This document shows, in pieces, positions 9,832 through 20,293 of a DNA stretch of 64,000 nt; positions within the stretch are counted from its first letter, which is position 1; each line of letters starts with the position of its first letter. The notes under the pieces are model-generated. The model was not told where the DNA came from, made no database searches, and saw only the letters and a list, made by a program, of their open reading frames with translations. The stretch covers positions 3,354,501-3,418,500 of the forward strand of contig NZ_AP025732.1 of assembly GCF_023734775.1 (NCBI RefSeq), in the 5' to 3' direction. The position numbers and the translations under genes are program-made. This stretch comes from Nostoc cf. commune SO-36. Its GTDB lineage: Bacteria > Cyanobacteriota > Cyanobacteriia > Cyanobacteriales > Nostocaceae.

Positions 9832-11236
9832 GTAATCGTGTTTCAGCACTGGTAACAACCCGGTGACGCTTTACAGAAAGTAAAATTGACTGACGGTTGT
9901 TGATGGTCGTTGTTTTTTCTTCGATTTAATATCTATTTTAGATTTCCATACTCTTATGCGAACTGCGCTTTTGACATCAGACATATCTTTTTCAGCCTTT
10001 TCCCCCTTTTGGTGAACTTAATCTTCAAAAAACACCTTTGCTCTTGAATATAAGTCTTAATTTGCCCTGAATCAAAAATTTTTGCCAGAGCTAGCAGGTA
10101 AAAGGTCTAAATACTATGTCAAATCGCCTAGTGCAGCACCATTTCAATTCGAGTACTCGTTTTGAATAGGCGATTGCCTAAGCAAACGTAGATGCTAATT
10201 GTATCTAATCTATCAGGAAGCTGTTAACTGTTCAGACCAAATTTGTAGAGAGTTTTTTCAACCGCCAGTGCATTGGATGAAGTGTCTTTTTTGTCCCTAC
10301 CCAATGATTGGTAGGACTGGGAAAACGGCCATATCTGACTTTATACTGCCCCTTTATAACTTACAAAGCATACCCTGTGCCCAGCCTTCCTAAAAGAACC
10401 GTTGCCCTATACCAGATGAACAGGGATGGGTTGCCCGAAAGAAAGCTTTGGATAACATAGAGGCGATGCCTACGGCGGTAAACTACGCACTTTTAGGGGA
10501 AGCACTTACTGCTTTCGAGGCTGCACAAGCAACACTTTCCCTAGAAAATCAAATTACAGATACGAGGGAAACTGCTGTAACACTTGACTGCTTTACCTAT
10601 GACAACAGTCGCCAAGAATAACGAATTTACGCTAAGTTCCTGGAAATGCTTAACACTGGCATTTTCCAGCTATTGCCTTACTCAGCTTACCATCGTCAGA
10701 TGAATAATTTCCAAAATCGATTTTCAGCCAGTGTTAGCGAACTTGATTTATTCCCCTCATTGGATGAGGCTAAGGAGGGCTTTAATCTTAAGTTTATCAC
10801 TTCAGTCGCTTGGCGATCGCAGATGGTAATCCTTGTGATGGAGTACTAACTTAGAGCCAATAAATTCTGAAACTATTATACAGCAGGGGCTTCAGATTTA
10901 TTTATATTTTTTTCCAAAAATGTTAGTTTGCCAGAATTTTAGGGAATTCTATAAATAAGCATGGGAATTATCAAAACCTAATGGCTGTAAAACAAAGACA
11001 ATACGGTAGCTTCTGCTACCGTTTACTCATTTTTTAAAATATCATACTCACCAACAGAGACATTTACGAAGAAGACACCGTGAGTCGGTAATGTCTTTCG
11101 GTGATACAAAGAAGCAGAGGTGAGATTCGATTCTCCCCAACTTGCTTGCTTTTTCTTGCCTAATACCCAATCCCCAATCCCATTTAATGAACAGTCTGCG
11201 CTAGGGTAGGAATTGAAACTCAATTTGTGATTTCCT
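9832..11236. other. Gene-poor interval with coding remnants
   Basis: About 1.4 kb between sasA and the SLH lipoprotein. Apart from the remnant frame at 10394-10621 nothing coding can be supported. Other open frames here (for example 10646-10849) have no recognisable family or ribosome binding site. Confidence 0.5.
10394..10621 (+). pseudogene. Unidentified coding remnant containing a dispersed repeat
   Basis: The frame has protein-like composition (GWVARKKALDN, then GEALTAFEAAQATLSLENQI) and ends at TAA 10619-10621 but has no start codon in a sensible place. The middle segment AMPTAVNYA is encoded by a diverged copy of the 24-bp dispersed repeat (10463-10488, minus orientation). The parent family is not recognised. 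It may be the C-terminal remnant of a lost gene. Confidence 0.35.
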
Positions 11237-12628
11237 GTGCTTCCCTGCAAACGTCCATCTGTATTTCTAATTTGGGCTGTTCTACTCACTTCCTTAACAG
11301 CCTGTGCTAACAGTCCATCTGCCAAAAATCTTGAGCAATCATTGGCGGCAGATCCGAAACTGCAAAGCAATGCAGTTGTCTTTGGAGAATCTCAGAGTAA
11401 CCAACCGCAAGCACAGCAAAACGAATCAACAGTTCAGTTACCACCTGATTTTCCCAAAGATATCCCCCTATATTCCAATGCCAAACTACAGGAAGTTACA
11501 CCTGCTAGCGGTTCAGAAAACAGAATCTCAACTCGTTGGTTGAGTTCTGATCCTAGTAACTTTATTGCTAGCTTTTATCGCAGCCAGTTTCAAGCAAATA
11601 ACTGGCAGATTTTGCAACAGCCAACAGATGATGCCGGAGGTGCTTTTGAGGCACGTCGTAACGATTTGCTTTTGAAGATTTTCATTCAGCCTAAACCAGT
11701 TACTAACGCCACAGCTAATCAACCTCAGACTGCCACTGAATTACTGATTGATTACGTACCGAATAGTATTGCAACGGCACAATCTATCCCAACCACAAAT
11801 CCTAACGAAACGACTAACGCCGTTCCTCAACCAGGAGATTTACAGTTCATTGGCCCAGTACCACCTGCAAACTTGGCAGCACAGCCACCAAGCACGGCTA
11901 ATAACCAAACAACCCCTACAGCGACACCTGAATCTCAGGTATTTAACGATCTAAATAAGGCTCCGCAAGAATGGCGGCAACACATCCAAGATTTGGCTGC
12001 ATTAGGTGTTTTGTCTTTAGAACCAAACGCAATTAAGAGCAATACCACCACAGCGAACCAGTTTGAACCCGGTAAAATCGTTACACATCGAGAATATGCC
12101 CGTTGGCTAATTGCTGCCAATAATGCCATGTATGCCAACAATCCAGCTAAACAAATTCGCTTGGCATCAGAAACTACTCAATCAGCTTTTAGTGATGTGT
12201 CCGCAAAAGACCCTGATTTTCCAGCAATTCAGGGATTAGCTGAAGCTGGATTAATTCCTAGTCCTTTGTCTGGAGATTCTACAGTAGTTTTGTTTCGTCC
12301 TGATGCACCCCTAACACGGGAACAGTTACTGTTGTGGAAATTACCCTTAGATACTCGCCAAGCTTTACCCTCTGCTAACTTAGATGCGGTCAAACAAACT
12401 TGGGGTTTCCAAGATGCAGCGCGAATTGACCCCAAGGCTTTAAGAGCAGTGTTGGCTGATTACCAGAATGGCGAACAATCAAATATTCGCCGGGTGTTTG
12501 GTTATACGACTCTGTTTCAACCTAAAAAACCAGTAACTCGTGCTGAGGCTGCTACAGCTTTGTGGTATTTTGGCAGTCAGGGTGACGGTGTATCAGCTGC
12601 TGAGGCTTTGCAATTAAAGCGAAATTAA
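11237..12628 (+). CDS. SLH-domain lipoprotein
   Basis: A 463-residue exported lipoprotein. The N-terminus (FLIWAVLLTSLTACANS) is a lipoprotein signal with lipobox LTAC, so Cys is the predicted acylated first residue. A domain of about 100 residues follows (PPDFPKDIPLYSNAKLQEV, then SFYRSQFQANNWQI), then a Pro/Thr/Gln-rich linker and two or more S-layer-homology-like segments (LAALGVLSLEP, REYARWLIAANNAMY, FSDVSAKDPDFPAIQGLAEAG, VTRAEAATALWYF). SLH modules normally bind cell-wall polymer, so the protein probably tethers envelope layers. The start is GTG at 11237, chosen because it gives a complete signal peptide. It appears monocistronic. Confidence 0.8.
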   Translation: MLPCKRPSVFLIWAVLLTSLTACANSPSAKNLEQSLAADPKLQSNAVVFGESQSNQPQAQQNESTVQLPPDFPKDIPLYSNAKLQEVTPASGSENRISTRWLSSDPSNFIASFYRSQFQANNWQILQQPTDDAGGAFEARRNDLLLKIFIQPKPVTNATANQPQTATELLIDYVPNSIATAQSIPTTNPNETTNAVPQPGDLQFIGPVPPANLAAQPPSTANNQTTPTATPESQVFNDLNKAPQEWRQHIQDLAALGVLSLEPNAIKSNTTTANQFEPGKIVTHREYARWLIAANNAMYANNPAKQIRLASETTQSAFSDVSAKDPDFPAIQGLAEAGLIPSPLSGDSTVVLFRPDAPLTREQLLLWKLPLDTRQALPSANLDAVKQTWGFQDAARIDPKALRAVLADYQNGEQSNIRRVFGYTTLFQPKKPVTRAEAATALWYFGSQGDGVSAAEALQLKRN

Positions 12629-13041
12629 GATAACCCCACAAAACTTGCCACAACTCGACTAAGCGCTGGACAAACGTTTTGTAAGTTGCTCTTGACTTAA
12701 ACTTCCAGAATTAGTTAAAGCAATATCTAGGATGGTTTTACCCTCTTTTCTGGCGGTTAGTCTATGAGAGCATAAAAATAGACGATTTCCACCCTTTAGA
12801 AGATAATTTTTGCTATTTCTTTGTAATATATCTATTTTTTATGAAGAAAATGTAAATCTAAGTATTTTCAGCGTTCTTTACCCGTGTTTGATAAATTTTT
12901 GAGCCATAGTTAAGTACATTGACGCAAAATAACTCAATAAAGGTATTTAGTCTTGAAATAACTCAAAAAAAAGTTGCTCAGACTATCGCTCTTTCATTAC
13001 CTTTAAACACACTACAAAAAAATACCACGGGTAAAACAAAT
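12629..13041. other. Intergenic, promoter region of the esterase gene
   Basis: About 410 bp, AT-rich. The frame of the next gene is open from a TTG at 12919 but the signal peptide begins at 13042, so this is treated as non-coding. Confidence 0.5.
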
Positions 13042-14070
13042 ATGAAAAAACAAGCTGTAGCAGTCGGATTTGTTCTATTTTCTTTCATGTTGCCGACCAA
13101 AGCCTCGGCTGCGAGTTTTGATCAGCTTTATATATTTGGCGACAGTCTTTCTGATCAAGGCAATGTATTTAATGCAACTGAAGAAACATTTCCTCCCAGA
13201 TCATCTTACTTTGAAGGACGTTTTTCCGATGGGCCTCTGTGGGTTGATTATCTCGCAAGTCAGCTAGGATTAAAGCCCACTTTATTAACTGATATAGATT
13301 TCACTACTATTCCTCCGACACCAGTTCCTACCCAAGGAATAAACTTTGCTTTCGGTGGTGCTAGTTCTGGTTTGGGTAATGCTCTCGTTCCCGATCCACG
13401 TCTACCAGGAGTACTCAAACAAGTTCTTGGTTTTGCTGAAACTCTGAAAACAAATAATCAAACTGCTGATCCAGATGCACTGTATACATTGTGGGGAGGC
13501 GCGAATGATTTCTTTTTTATCAACCCTAAAGACTCAGCTACGCCAATCAATAATATATCTCTGGCGTTGAATACTCTGGTAGAAATCGGGGCGAAAAATA
13601 TTTTGGTGTTTAACTTGCCAGATTTAGGGAAAGTACCAGCAGCTACAATCGGCCGCAACCCGACAACTCTTAGCCAATCGACTAGTGATTTTAACTTGGG
13701 TTTAGCAACAACTGTCAGCGCTTTGAGTAAAAACCCGGATCTCAACATCATCCCTATTGATATTTATTCTTTATTTAATCAGGCAAGTGAATTAGGTATT
13801 ACAAATGCAAAGGAGTCTTGTCTATCTAGACTAGATATATGTAAACCAGGTGATAACAAGTTCCTTTTTTGGGACGATTTTCACCCAACTACAGGTGTTC
13901 ATAAGGCAATAGCAGATGCTGCATTAGCAGCAATAGATGCTAAGTCCGTGCCAGAACCCTCAATCAATTTGGGGATTTTAGCGCTTGGTGCTTTTGGTGC
14001 GGTAGGAGTACTGAAGCGTCAACAAAAAAAGTCAGCACTTGTATCAGCAGCCCGGATTGTTGACGCATAA
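13042..14070 (+). CDS. Secreted GDSL/SGNH lipase-esterase with PEP-CTERM tail
   Basis: A 342-residue exported hydrolase. The start at 13042 gives a clean signal peptide (MKKQAVAVGFVLFSFMLPTK, then ASA-A). SGNH blocks are visible: block I FGDSLSDQGN with the nucleophilic Ser, a Gly-containing block II region, block III GGANDFF with Asn, and block V DDFHPTTG with Asp and His. The C-terminus carries VPEPS, a hydrophobic helix and a basic end (LKRQQKK), the PEP-CTERM signal recognised by exosortase; here about 15 residues follow the basic cluster, longer than usual. The substrate is unknown. It is followed closely by the M42 peptidase gene, but a common transcript is only inferred. Confidence 0.88.
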   Translation: MKKQAVAVGFVLFSFMLPTKASAASFDQLYIFGDSLSDQGNVFNATEETFPPRSSYFEGRFSDGPLWVDYLASQLGLKPTLLTDIDFTTIPPTPVPTQGINFAFGGASSGLGNALVPDPRLPGVLKQVLGFAETLKTNNQTADPDALYTLWGGANDFFFINPKDSATPINNISLALNTLVEIGAKNILVFNLPDLGKVPAATIGRNPTTLSQSTSDFNLGLATTVSALSKNPDLNIIPIDIYSLFNQASELGITNAKESCLSRLDICKPGDNKFLFWDDFHPTTGVHKAIADAALAAIDAKSVPEPSINLGILALGAFGAVGVLKRQQKKSALVSAARIVDA

Positions 14071-14110
14071 TTATCTCATATAACAGTTGAAAACTGAGCT
14101 AACTGTATTG

Positions 14111-15154
14111 ATGTGGGATTACGATCGCTTATTTCAAATTATTGAAGAATTAGTCATGCACCATTCTCCGAGTGGTGTAGAAGCTGAGATTAACCAGTTG
14201 TTGATGCAACGATTTGCGGCGCTGGGTGTAGAAGTATGGTGCGATCGCGCTGATAATATTATTGCCAAGATTCCAGGGAAAAATCCAGACCGAGCGATCG
14301 CCATCACAGCACACAAAGACGAAATTGGCGCAATTGTCAAGAGTCTCGGTGATGCAGGTCGTGTCAAAGTCAGCAAACTTGGCGGTTCTTTCCCGTGGGT
14401 TTATGGCGAAGGCGTTGTCGATTTACTGGGAGATAACGAAACTATCAACGGTATTCTCAGCTTTGGTTCCCGCCACGTTTCCCACGAATCGCCCCAGAAA
14501 GTGCAGCAGGAAGATACTACTGTTAAATGGGAAAATGCCTGGATTGAAACGAAGCTGACATCTGCCGAATTAGAAGCAGCTGGGATTCGACCGGGAACTA
14601 GAATGGTAATCGGCAAACATCGCAAGCGTCCAATTCGGTTAAAGGATCATATTGCTGGTTACACTTTGGATAACAAAGCTTCTGTGGCGATTTTGCTAGC
14701 TTTGGCTGAAAATCTGAAACAGCCAGTAGTCGATGTTTATTTAGTAGCTTCAGCAAAAGAAGAAGTAGGGGCAATTGGGGCGCTATTTTTTACCCAAAAT
14801 CAGCGTTTAGATGCCTTAATTGCTTTAGAAATTTGTCCATTATCTGAGGAATATCCTGTTAAAGATGGGGAAAGCCCTGTACTTTTATCTCAAGATTCTT
14901 ATGGGATATATGATGAGGGGTTAAATGGACAACTGCGCCAATCTGCCAAACAACTTGATATGCCGATACAATTCACAATTCTGAGTGGATTTGGTAGTGA
15001 TGCTTCTATTGCGATGAAATTTGGTCATGTTGGGCGTGCTGCTTGTTTAGCGTTTCCTACCCAAAATACACATGGCTATGAAATTGCTCATTTAGGAGCG
15101 ATCGCTAACTGTATTGATTTGTTAAAAGCTTTCTGCGAAACTGAGTTTGAGTGA
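14111..15154 (+). CDS. M42 family metallopeptidase
   Basis: A 347-residue cytosolic di-metal aminopeptidase of the M42 (glutamyl aminopeptidase / endoglucanase-like) family. Metal-ligand motifs appear in order: TAHKDEIG (His about 68), GYTLDNKASVA (Asp), SAKEEVGAIGA (Glu pair), a later LIALEICP region and the C-terminal THGYE with His. The start at ATG 14111 is preferred over a TTG at 14087. Precise substrate preference cannot be read from the sequence. Confidence 0.88.
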   Translation: MWDYDRLFQIIEELVMHHSPSGVEAEINQLLMQRFAALGVEVWCDRADNIIAKIPGKNPDRAIAITAHKDEIGAIVKSLGDAGRVKVSKLGGSFPWVYGEGVVDLLGDNETINGILSFGSRHVSHESPQKVQQEDTTVKWENAWIETKLTSAELEAAGIRPGTRMVIGKHRKRPIRLKDHIAGYTLDNKASVAILLALAENLKQPVVDVYLVASAKEEVGAIGALFFTQNQRLDALIALEICPLSEEYPVKDGESPVLLSQDSYGIYDEGLNGQLRQSAKQLDMPIQFTILSGFGSDASIAMKFGHVGRAACLAFPTQNTHGYEIAHLGAIANCIDLLKAFCETEFE

Positions 15155-15184
15155 TATTTAGAGGCTTTGATTTGAAGGAGCGTT

Positions 15185-15208
15185 GGCGTAGCCCGCCGCA
15201 GGCATCGC
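15185..15208 (+). repeat. 24-bp dispersed repeat, copy 2
   Basis: Matches GGCGTAGCCCnnCnnAGnCATCGC; a further copy lies 50 bp downstream at 15259. Confidence 0.7.
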
Positions 15209-15258
15209 ATATCAACCCAAAATAGCGTGAATTTTTCTGGTTGTCGAAAATGCGCGTA

Positions 15259-15282
15259 GGCGTAGCCCCTCGTAGACATCGC
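15259..15282 (+). repeat. 24-bp dispersed repeat, copy 3
   Basis: Same orientation as copy 2; variable positions read CTCGTAGA where copy 2 reads GCCGCAGG. Confidence 0.7.
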
Positions 15283-15392
15283 ACACCAAAATTACTCCTA
15301 CTGTTGATGTAATGTCAGCGCCATATCTCTAAATTCGGCATTAAATGTATAATTGCTGAATGCTTCGTGTATTTACCAGTTAAGACTATTAA

Positions 15393-15761
15393 ATGATTAC
15401 TCTTACACCAGAGGAAATTAGTCAGTTTCGCAGCCAGTTGGCGGATCTTCCCCAGGCTTTAGTAGCTTTAGATGCCATAGAAGAGTGTGAAGGCTATTTA
15501 GACGATGCTGTTCCACTGCTGGTTATGCGCGAAACTACACGGGAAGCAGATAGATCGTTAAATGATTTGCTTGAAAAATGCCGTCAATTCATTTGTCAAG
15601 AGGAAGTCAGAGAATTTTTGGAATCTGGATTAATTGCTCCAATTGTAGAACCATTGGCTGTTAGTGCAGGCATTCCTCTGGGTACTGCGACTGCACTTAG
15701 CATATTGGTGTTTAAACTAGGTGCGAGAAAGTTTTGTAACGTACCGGAATCTGGTGTTTAA
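15393..15761 (+). CDS. Conserved hypothetical protein
   Basis: A 122-residue mostly helical protein (LTPEEISQFRSQLADLPQAL at the start; EECEGYLDDAVPLLVMRETT in the middle), with a hydrophobic Ala/Gly-rich C-terminal stretch (GIPLGTATALSILVFKLGAR) that could be a single membrane helix. It resembles cyanobacterial accessory hypotheticals but no family name can be given. Its last codons overlap the convergent CHAT gene by 4 bp. Confidence 0.6.
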   Translation: MITLTPEEISQFRSQLADLPQALVALDAIEECEGYLDDAVPLLVMRETTREADRSLNDLLEKCRQFICQEEVREFLESGLIAPIVEPLAVSAGIPLGTATALSILVFKLGARKFCNVPESGV

Positions 15762-18700
15762 AGCCCAGAAGCTGTAAATCCAGCCCAGTAGTAGGGATTT
15801 GCAAATGGTAGGGGTTGACGTTGCTTAATTTGTTTCAAAGATTCCTCAAATATTTTGCGTTGTCCTACTCTTAGTTGAGCAAGGACTTTTTCAATTTGGG
15901 GTTTGTGTTCCTCCAAAAATCTGTCTAATTCTTCAATAGTCAGATTTCGCAGCCAGTTTTGAGCTTGTTTCAGGGCTATGGCAATATCTCCGGCTTTTAG
16001 ATTATCAAGTTCGACTAAGTTTTCGTAGAATTTAATCATTAAAAAGCTGGTGGATAAGTCATCTACTTTCCAGAGAGAACTAACGACACTGGGACTACCT
16101 GCTAATAGAAAACCGCTAGGTAAACCAATATATTCGTCACTGGTATTTTGAAAATCAATCAATCCAGTTTCGCACGCGGAAAGGGTGACGAGGCGACATT
16201 TATCTAATTTGAGAGTGAAGATTTTATCTAAGGTAAGGCATTTGTCTAAATCGTTGGTTTCACCCAATCGCACATTCAGATAACGTTCGGAGTCGGGTTT
16301 TGTTGGTGTGTCTGCGATAGGCGCATCTGCCAAAATTAGGGCTGATTTACCGGGATTTGTTAAGTTAAAATACCCGTGGCAGCTAAAGTGGGCGCAATGG
16401 TAAGTATTTAAGTCGGAATTATCGATTGCTGTGAGTGTCGCTGCTGTTTTTTTCAGGACATTAGCAGTATTAAAGTAGCTTTGAATAACTTGTACTTCTA
16501 AATCTGTATAGTTTAAATCGCCTGTGGGGTTTTGAATCGCAAATAGAGATTGAAAATCAGGACGTTTGCGCTGTTGTACTTGTTGCAGTAGTTGACAACT
16601 AGGTGCATAGCTCACACCACTAGCAAATAAATCTAGAAGACAGCGCGAATTTTCAGCATTGTGATTGACTGGGAGTGCATGAAGGGGTAATAAATGCAGG
16701 AATTGATGGGGAATTAGAATGAGTTGATCGCAGTGCTTTGGTATCTGGTTTAATATTTCATCTATGTGCAGAATTGAGGCTAATTCTTTTAGTGATTCCC
16801 CTAAGCTATTAAGCCATTGGTCTTCTTGCTCGTAGTAGTTCTGCAAATATTGATTTACCCAATCATACAAAGCTTCTCGGTCTTCTGGTTGGGATTGCCA
16901 AACAGTTACCTCTCCTCTTTTTGTGACAATAAACGCCAGAATTTTATCGTTGAGAATATACCACTCGATAATGACTGTATGCTCATCCAAAGAACCTTGG
17001 AAGGAGTCGAATTTGAACCCATAACCAACAGGTAAGTATTGGTTTTGCAATTCATTACGCTGATTTCGCAACTGTTGTAAATGTTGTGCAAGGACTTTAG
17101 GATTTTCAGCTTTGCCATTTTGGATTTGATATTGTCCTACGGCTATTTCATCCCTGTATTTTTCTAATTGAGTGAATACTTCTGGAGGCAAGATGCTTTT
17201 TGAGTCACGTTCAAGAATTTGTTCAACTAAATTACGGGTTTTACTACGTTCAACATATTCAATTGCTTCAATAATCTTATTTAATTCTGTGCAAACTTTT
17301 ACCATGCGGCTATAAACTTGGTTAAAGTGTTCCGCTTGTTTGCGCTTGCTTTCTTCACCAGATACTATTTCTGACCGTAAAAATTCTATACCAGCAATGG
17401 CAGATTTAAAATCATTGTATGCTAAGTCAAACTTGTTTGTATATTGATAAGTAATTCCCCGCATCCACAAAGTTTCTGCCCAATTTTGAGGCAAAGCTTC
17501 TCTGGTGTAGACAGTTAAAGCAGCAGTATAAGCAGCGATCGCTTTTTCGATGTTATCTGCCTTGTCTCCTTTAATTCTATTGCTGTAGACATTTGCGAGA
17601 TTATTTTGCGTGATTGCCCAATCTTGAGGCAAAGCTTCTCTGGTGTAGACAGTTAAAGCAGCAGTAGAAGCAGCGATCGCAATTTCGATGTTATCTGCTC
17701 TGTCTCCTCTAATTCTAAAATAGTAGGCAGCAGCGAGATTATCTTGCGTACCTGCCCAAGATTGAGGCAAAGCTTCTCTGGTTCTGACAGTTAAAGCAGC
17801 AGTATAAGCAGCGATAGCAATTTCGATGTTATCTGCCCTGTCTCCTCTAATTCTATCGCTGTAGGCATTTGCGAGATTATTTTGCGTTGCTGCCCAATCT
17901 TGAGGCAAAGCTTCTCTGGTGTAGACAGTTAAAGCAGCAGTAAAAGCAGCGATCGCCTGTTCGATATTCTCTGCCCTGTCTCCTTTGATTCTATAGCTTT
18001 AGGCATTTGCGAGATTATTTTGCGTTGCTGCCCAATCTTGAGGCAAAGCTTCTCTGGTTCAGACAGTTAAAGCAGCAGTATAAGCAGCGATCGCCTGATC
18101 GATGTTATCTGCCCGGTCTCCTCTAATTCTCTCGCTGTAGGCAAGTCCGAAATTATTTTGCGTTGCTGCCCAATCTTGAGGCAAAGCTTCTCTGGTTCTG
18201 ACAGTTAAAGCAGCAGTAGAAGCAGCGATCGCTTTTTCGATGTTATCTGCCTTGTCTCCTCTAATTCTCTTCCTGTAGGCATTTGCGAGATTATTTTGCA
18301 TTGCTGCCCAATCTTGAGGCAAAGCTTCTCTGGTTTTGATAGTTAAAGCAGCAGTATAAGCAGCGATCGCCTGATCGATGTTATCTGCCCTGTCTCCTCT
18401 AATTCTCTCGCTGTAGGCATTTGCGAGATTATTTTGCGTCATTGCCCAATCTTGAGGTAAAGCTTCTCTGGTGTAGACAGTTAAAGCCGCAGTAAAAGCA
18501 GCGATCGCAATTTCGATGTTATCTGCCCGGTCTCCTCTAATTCTCTCGATGTAGGCAAGTCCGAAATTATTTTGCGTTTCTGCCCAATCTTGAGGCAAAG
18601 CTTCTCTGGTTCTGACAGTTAAAGCAGCAGTAGAAGCAGCGATCGCAATTTCGATGTTATCTGCCCTGTCTCCTTTAATTCTATTGGTGTAGGCAACAGC

Positions 18701-19316
18701 AAGCTTATTTAGCGTCGTTGCCCAATTTTGAGGCAAAGCTTCCCTGGGGAAGACTTTTTGCACGACTTCATAGCCAGTGATGGCAATTTCCATATTGCTG
18801 GCTTTGTCACCCAAGGGGAATTGCGCTATTAGATTGCTAAAAGTGAAAATACCTCCTGCTACGTTTTTCTCCTCATCTGTTTCCACTTTCCTCAGTGTTT
18901 TTGCCCCCAAACGGCGCAATATTTCTGCTAACATTCCGTCGAGTTTGTCTGTATTCCTTGCCAGCAAGGGGTAAACTACCTGGGAATTACCGTTACTTTC
19001 TGCGGTTGCTTGTAGTACCTGCATCAAGAATTGGTAATATATCTGTATCTCTTCCTCATTGAGAGATTGCAAATCTACTTTATTATCTAGATTCAACGCT
19101 TCCCCTAGTTGCATTGCCAAACTTTGCAACCAATTCGCTGCTTGTCTCATCCCCTTGCTGTGAAAACCTCTGTGCTTCTGCTTCTATTGTCTGCAAAAAG
19201 CCAATATCTACTAATTCTTGGTTTGCTGCCAAAGTTTCTTGCAATTCATTGTTAGTACGGCAATTCAACAGGCGTTGAATGAGGTTGAGATAGGCTTGCT
19301 GACGCTGTTCATTCAT
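15758..19316 (-). pseudogene. TPR-CHAT caspase-like protein, broken gene
   Basis: A large cytosolic protein of about 1180 residues if intact. The N-terminus (MNEQRQQAYLNLIQRLLNC, start 19316) leads to a helical region, then ten TPR-like 46-residue units of the type REALPQDWAxTQNNLANAY (DNA period exactly 138 bp), then a C-terminal CHAT protease domain with catalytic His in HFSCHG and Cys in LSACETG (roughly 16.0-16.5 kb). CHAT proteases are caspase relatives, and TPR-CHAT proteins act in some bacterial immune and cell-death systems. Three lesions break it: a single-base frameshift near 19150, TGA at 18059-18061 where other units have AGA or TAC, and TAA near 17999-18001 where other units have TAC. 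The CHAT active site itself is intact on the downstream part, 15758 to about 17998. Confidence 0.85.
17488..18747 (-). repeat. Ten tandem 138-bp TPR-coding units
   Basis: The motif GAGGCAAAGCTTCTCTGG (plus strand) recurs at exact 138-bp spacing from 17488 to about 18730, ten times. Each unit encodes one 46-residue TPR-like repeat. Units differ by few substitutions, suggesting recent duplication or gene conversion. Confidence 0.85.
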
Positions 19317-19573
19317 GGGCAAGGGTGTGAGATGCAACTTTATCATGAGATAAATTCAACACCAACGCCCTAAATTCCAGAAAAGTGGAGAATTTCATCA
19401 CAAATGATGTGTTTCTGCCAATGAAAGAACCTCGTGGATGAGTATTTTTTACTTGTGAACAGACAATATACTGATTTTGCGGTAAGCGTTCGCGGAGCGT
19501 CTCGTAGAGAAGCTATGCCGTTAGGCTTATCGCCTTCCTCGTCGCGGACATCATTCCTATAAAATAGTGCGTA

Positions 19574-19597
19574 GGCGCAGCCCAACCTAGGCATCGC
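19574..19597 (+). repeat. 24-bp dispersed repeat, copy 4
   Basis: GGCGCAGCCC-type start and CATCGC end. A GAGACGCT-family element lies just upstream (about 19487-19520), so this interval is a cluster of small repeats. Confidence 0.6.
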
Positions 19598-19664
19598 CGA
19601 TCTTGTATCTTACAATCAAAATAATAAGTAATATTAATCCTTCTAAATTCCAAAACGAGTAATT

Positions 19665-19934
19665 ATGAGTACCGAAACAGCCCTATGGAAAATCATAGAA
19701 AATTTGCCCATTTACCTGAAAATTGAACTTTTACATTATGCCGAATATTTAATCACTAAATCTTCAACACTTCCACAAGTCGAAGATGTAACCGTTTTAG
19801 AAACCAATATAGAACAAAGAGAAAATTGGCAATCTTTCTCTTTAAATAACTTAAATCAATGTTATGCAGAAGATGAACCAGAATATGCTATAGAATCAAT
19901 TAAAGAATATAACCCTAATTATGAAAGAAGGTAA
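19665..19934 (+). CDS. DUF2281-like antitoxin of a MazF-type pair
   Basis: An 89-residue acidic protein. The N-terminus TALWKIIENLPIYLKIELLH resembles DUF2281-type proteins that often precede toxin genes in cyanobacteria; the acidic C-terminus (YAEDEPEYAIESIKEYNPNY) is suited to wrapping a toxin. It overlaps the following toxin gene by 14 bp, so the two are translationally coupled. Antitoxin identity rests on this context. Confidence 0.65.
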   Translation: MSTETALWKIIENLPIYLKIELLHYAEYLITKSSTLPQVEDVTVLETNIEQRENWQSFSLNNLNQCYAEDEPEYAIESIKEYNPNYERR

Positions 19935-20265
19935 TATCATACTAACTCCTATTCCTCAAGCAAATGGAGAAATAAAAAACCGTCCTACGCTGATTTTGAG
20001 AGAAATGCCAAAATATCAAGACTTTTTGATATATGGGATTAGTACACAATTAAAACAATATATTCCTAACTTTGACGAAATCATTTCACCTAATGATGAT
20101 GATTTTAAATCTAGTGGTTTAGTCGGTCAATCTGTTATTAGATTAAGTTTTTTAGCTGTCATTACTCGTAACAGTATAATTGGCTCAATTGGCACAATTT
20201 CAACAGAAAGGCATAAAAAATTATTACATAATCTTAGTCAATATCTAATTCAATTAATAGAGTAA
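19921..20265 (+). CDS. PemK/MazF family toxin
   Basis: A 114-residue protein with PemK/MazF features: the N-terminal beta strand GNIILTPIPQANGEIKNRPT with the conserved Arg-Pro, a central LVGQSVIRLSFLAVI strand region and a C-terminal helix ending LLHNLSQYLIQLIE. Members of this fold are usually sequence-specific endoribonucleases. Overlap with the upstream gene supports a type II toxin-antitoxin module. The 21-bp minisatellite begins 46 bp downstream of the stop. Confidence 0.75.
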   Translation: MKEGNIILTPIPQANGEIKNRPTLILREMPKYQDFLIYGISTQLKQYIPNFDEIISPNDDDFKSSGLVGQSVIRLSFLAVITRNSIIGSIGTISTERHKKLLHNLSQYLIQLIE

Positions 20266-20293
20266 TCGCCGCAGATATCAATTCTACAAAATA

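Noticed and set aside
11023..11370. 115-codon leftward frame overlapping the SLH lipoprotein start
   Set aside because: No family resemblance, and it runs antisense to a clear signal peptide and lipobox.
17488..18747. Non-coding satellite array
   Set aside because: The 138-bp period keeps one reading frame on the minus strand and encodes TPR-like helices leading into a CHAT domain.
19370..19594. 74-codon leftward frame
   Set aside because: Composed largely of dispersed-repeat sequence, with no ribosome binding site.
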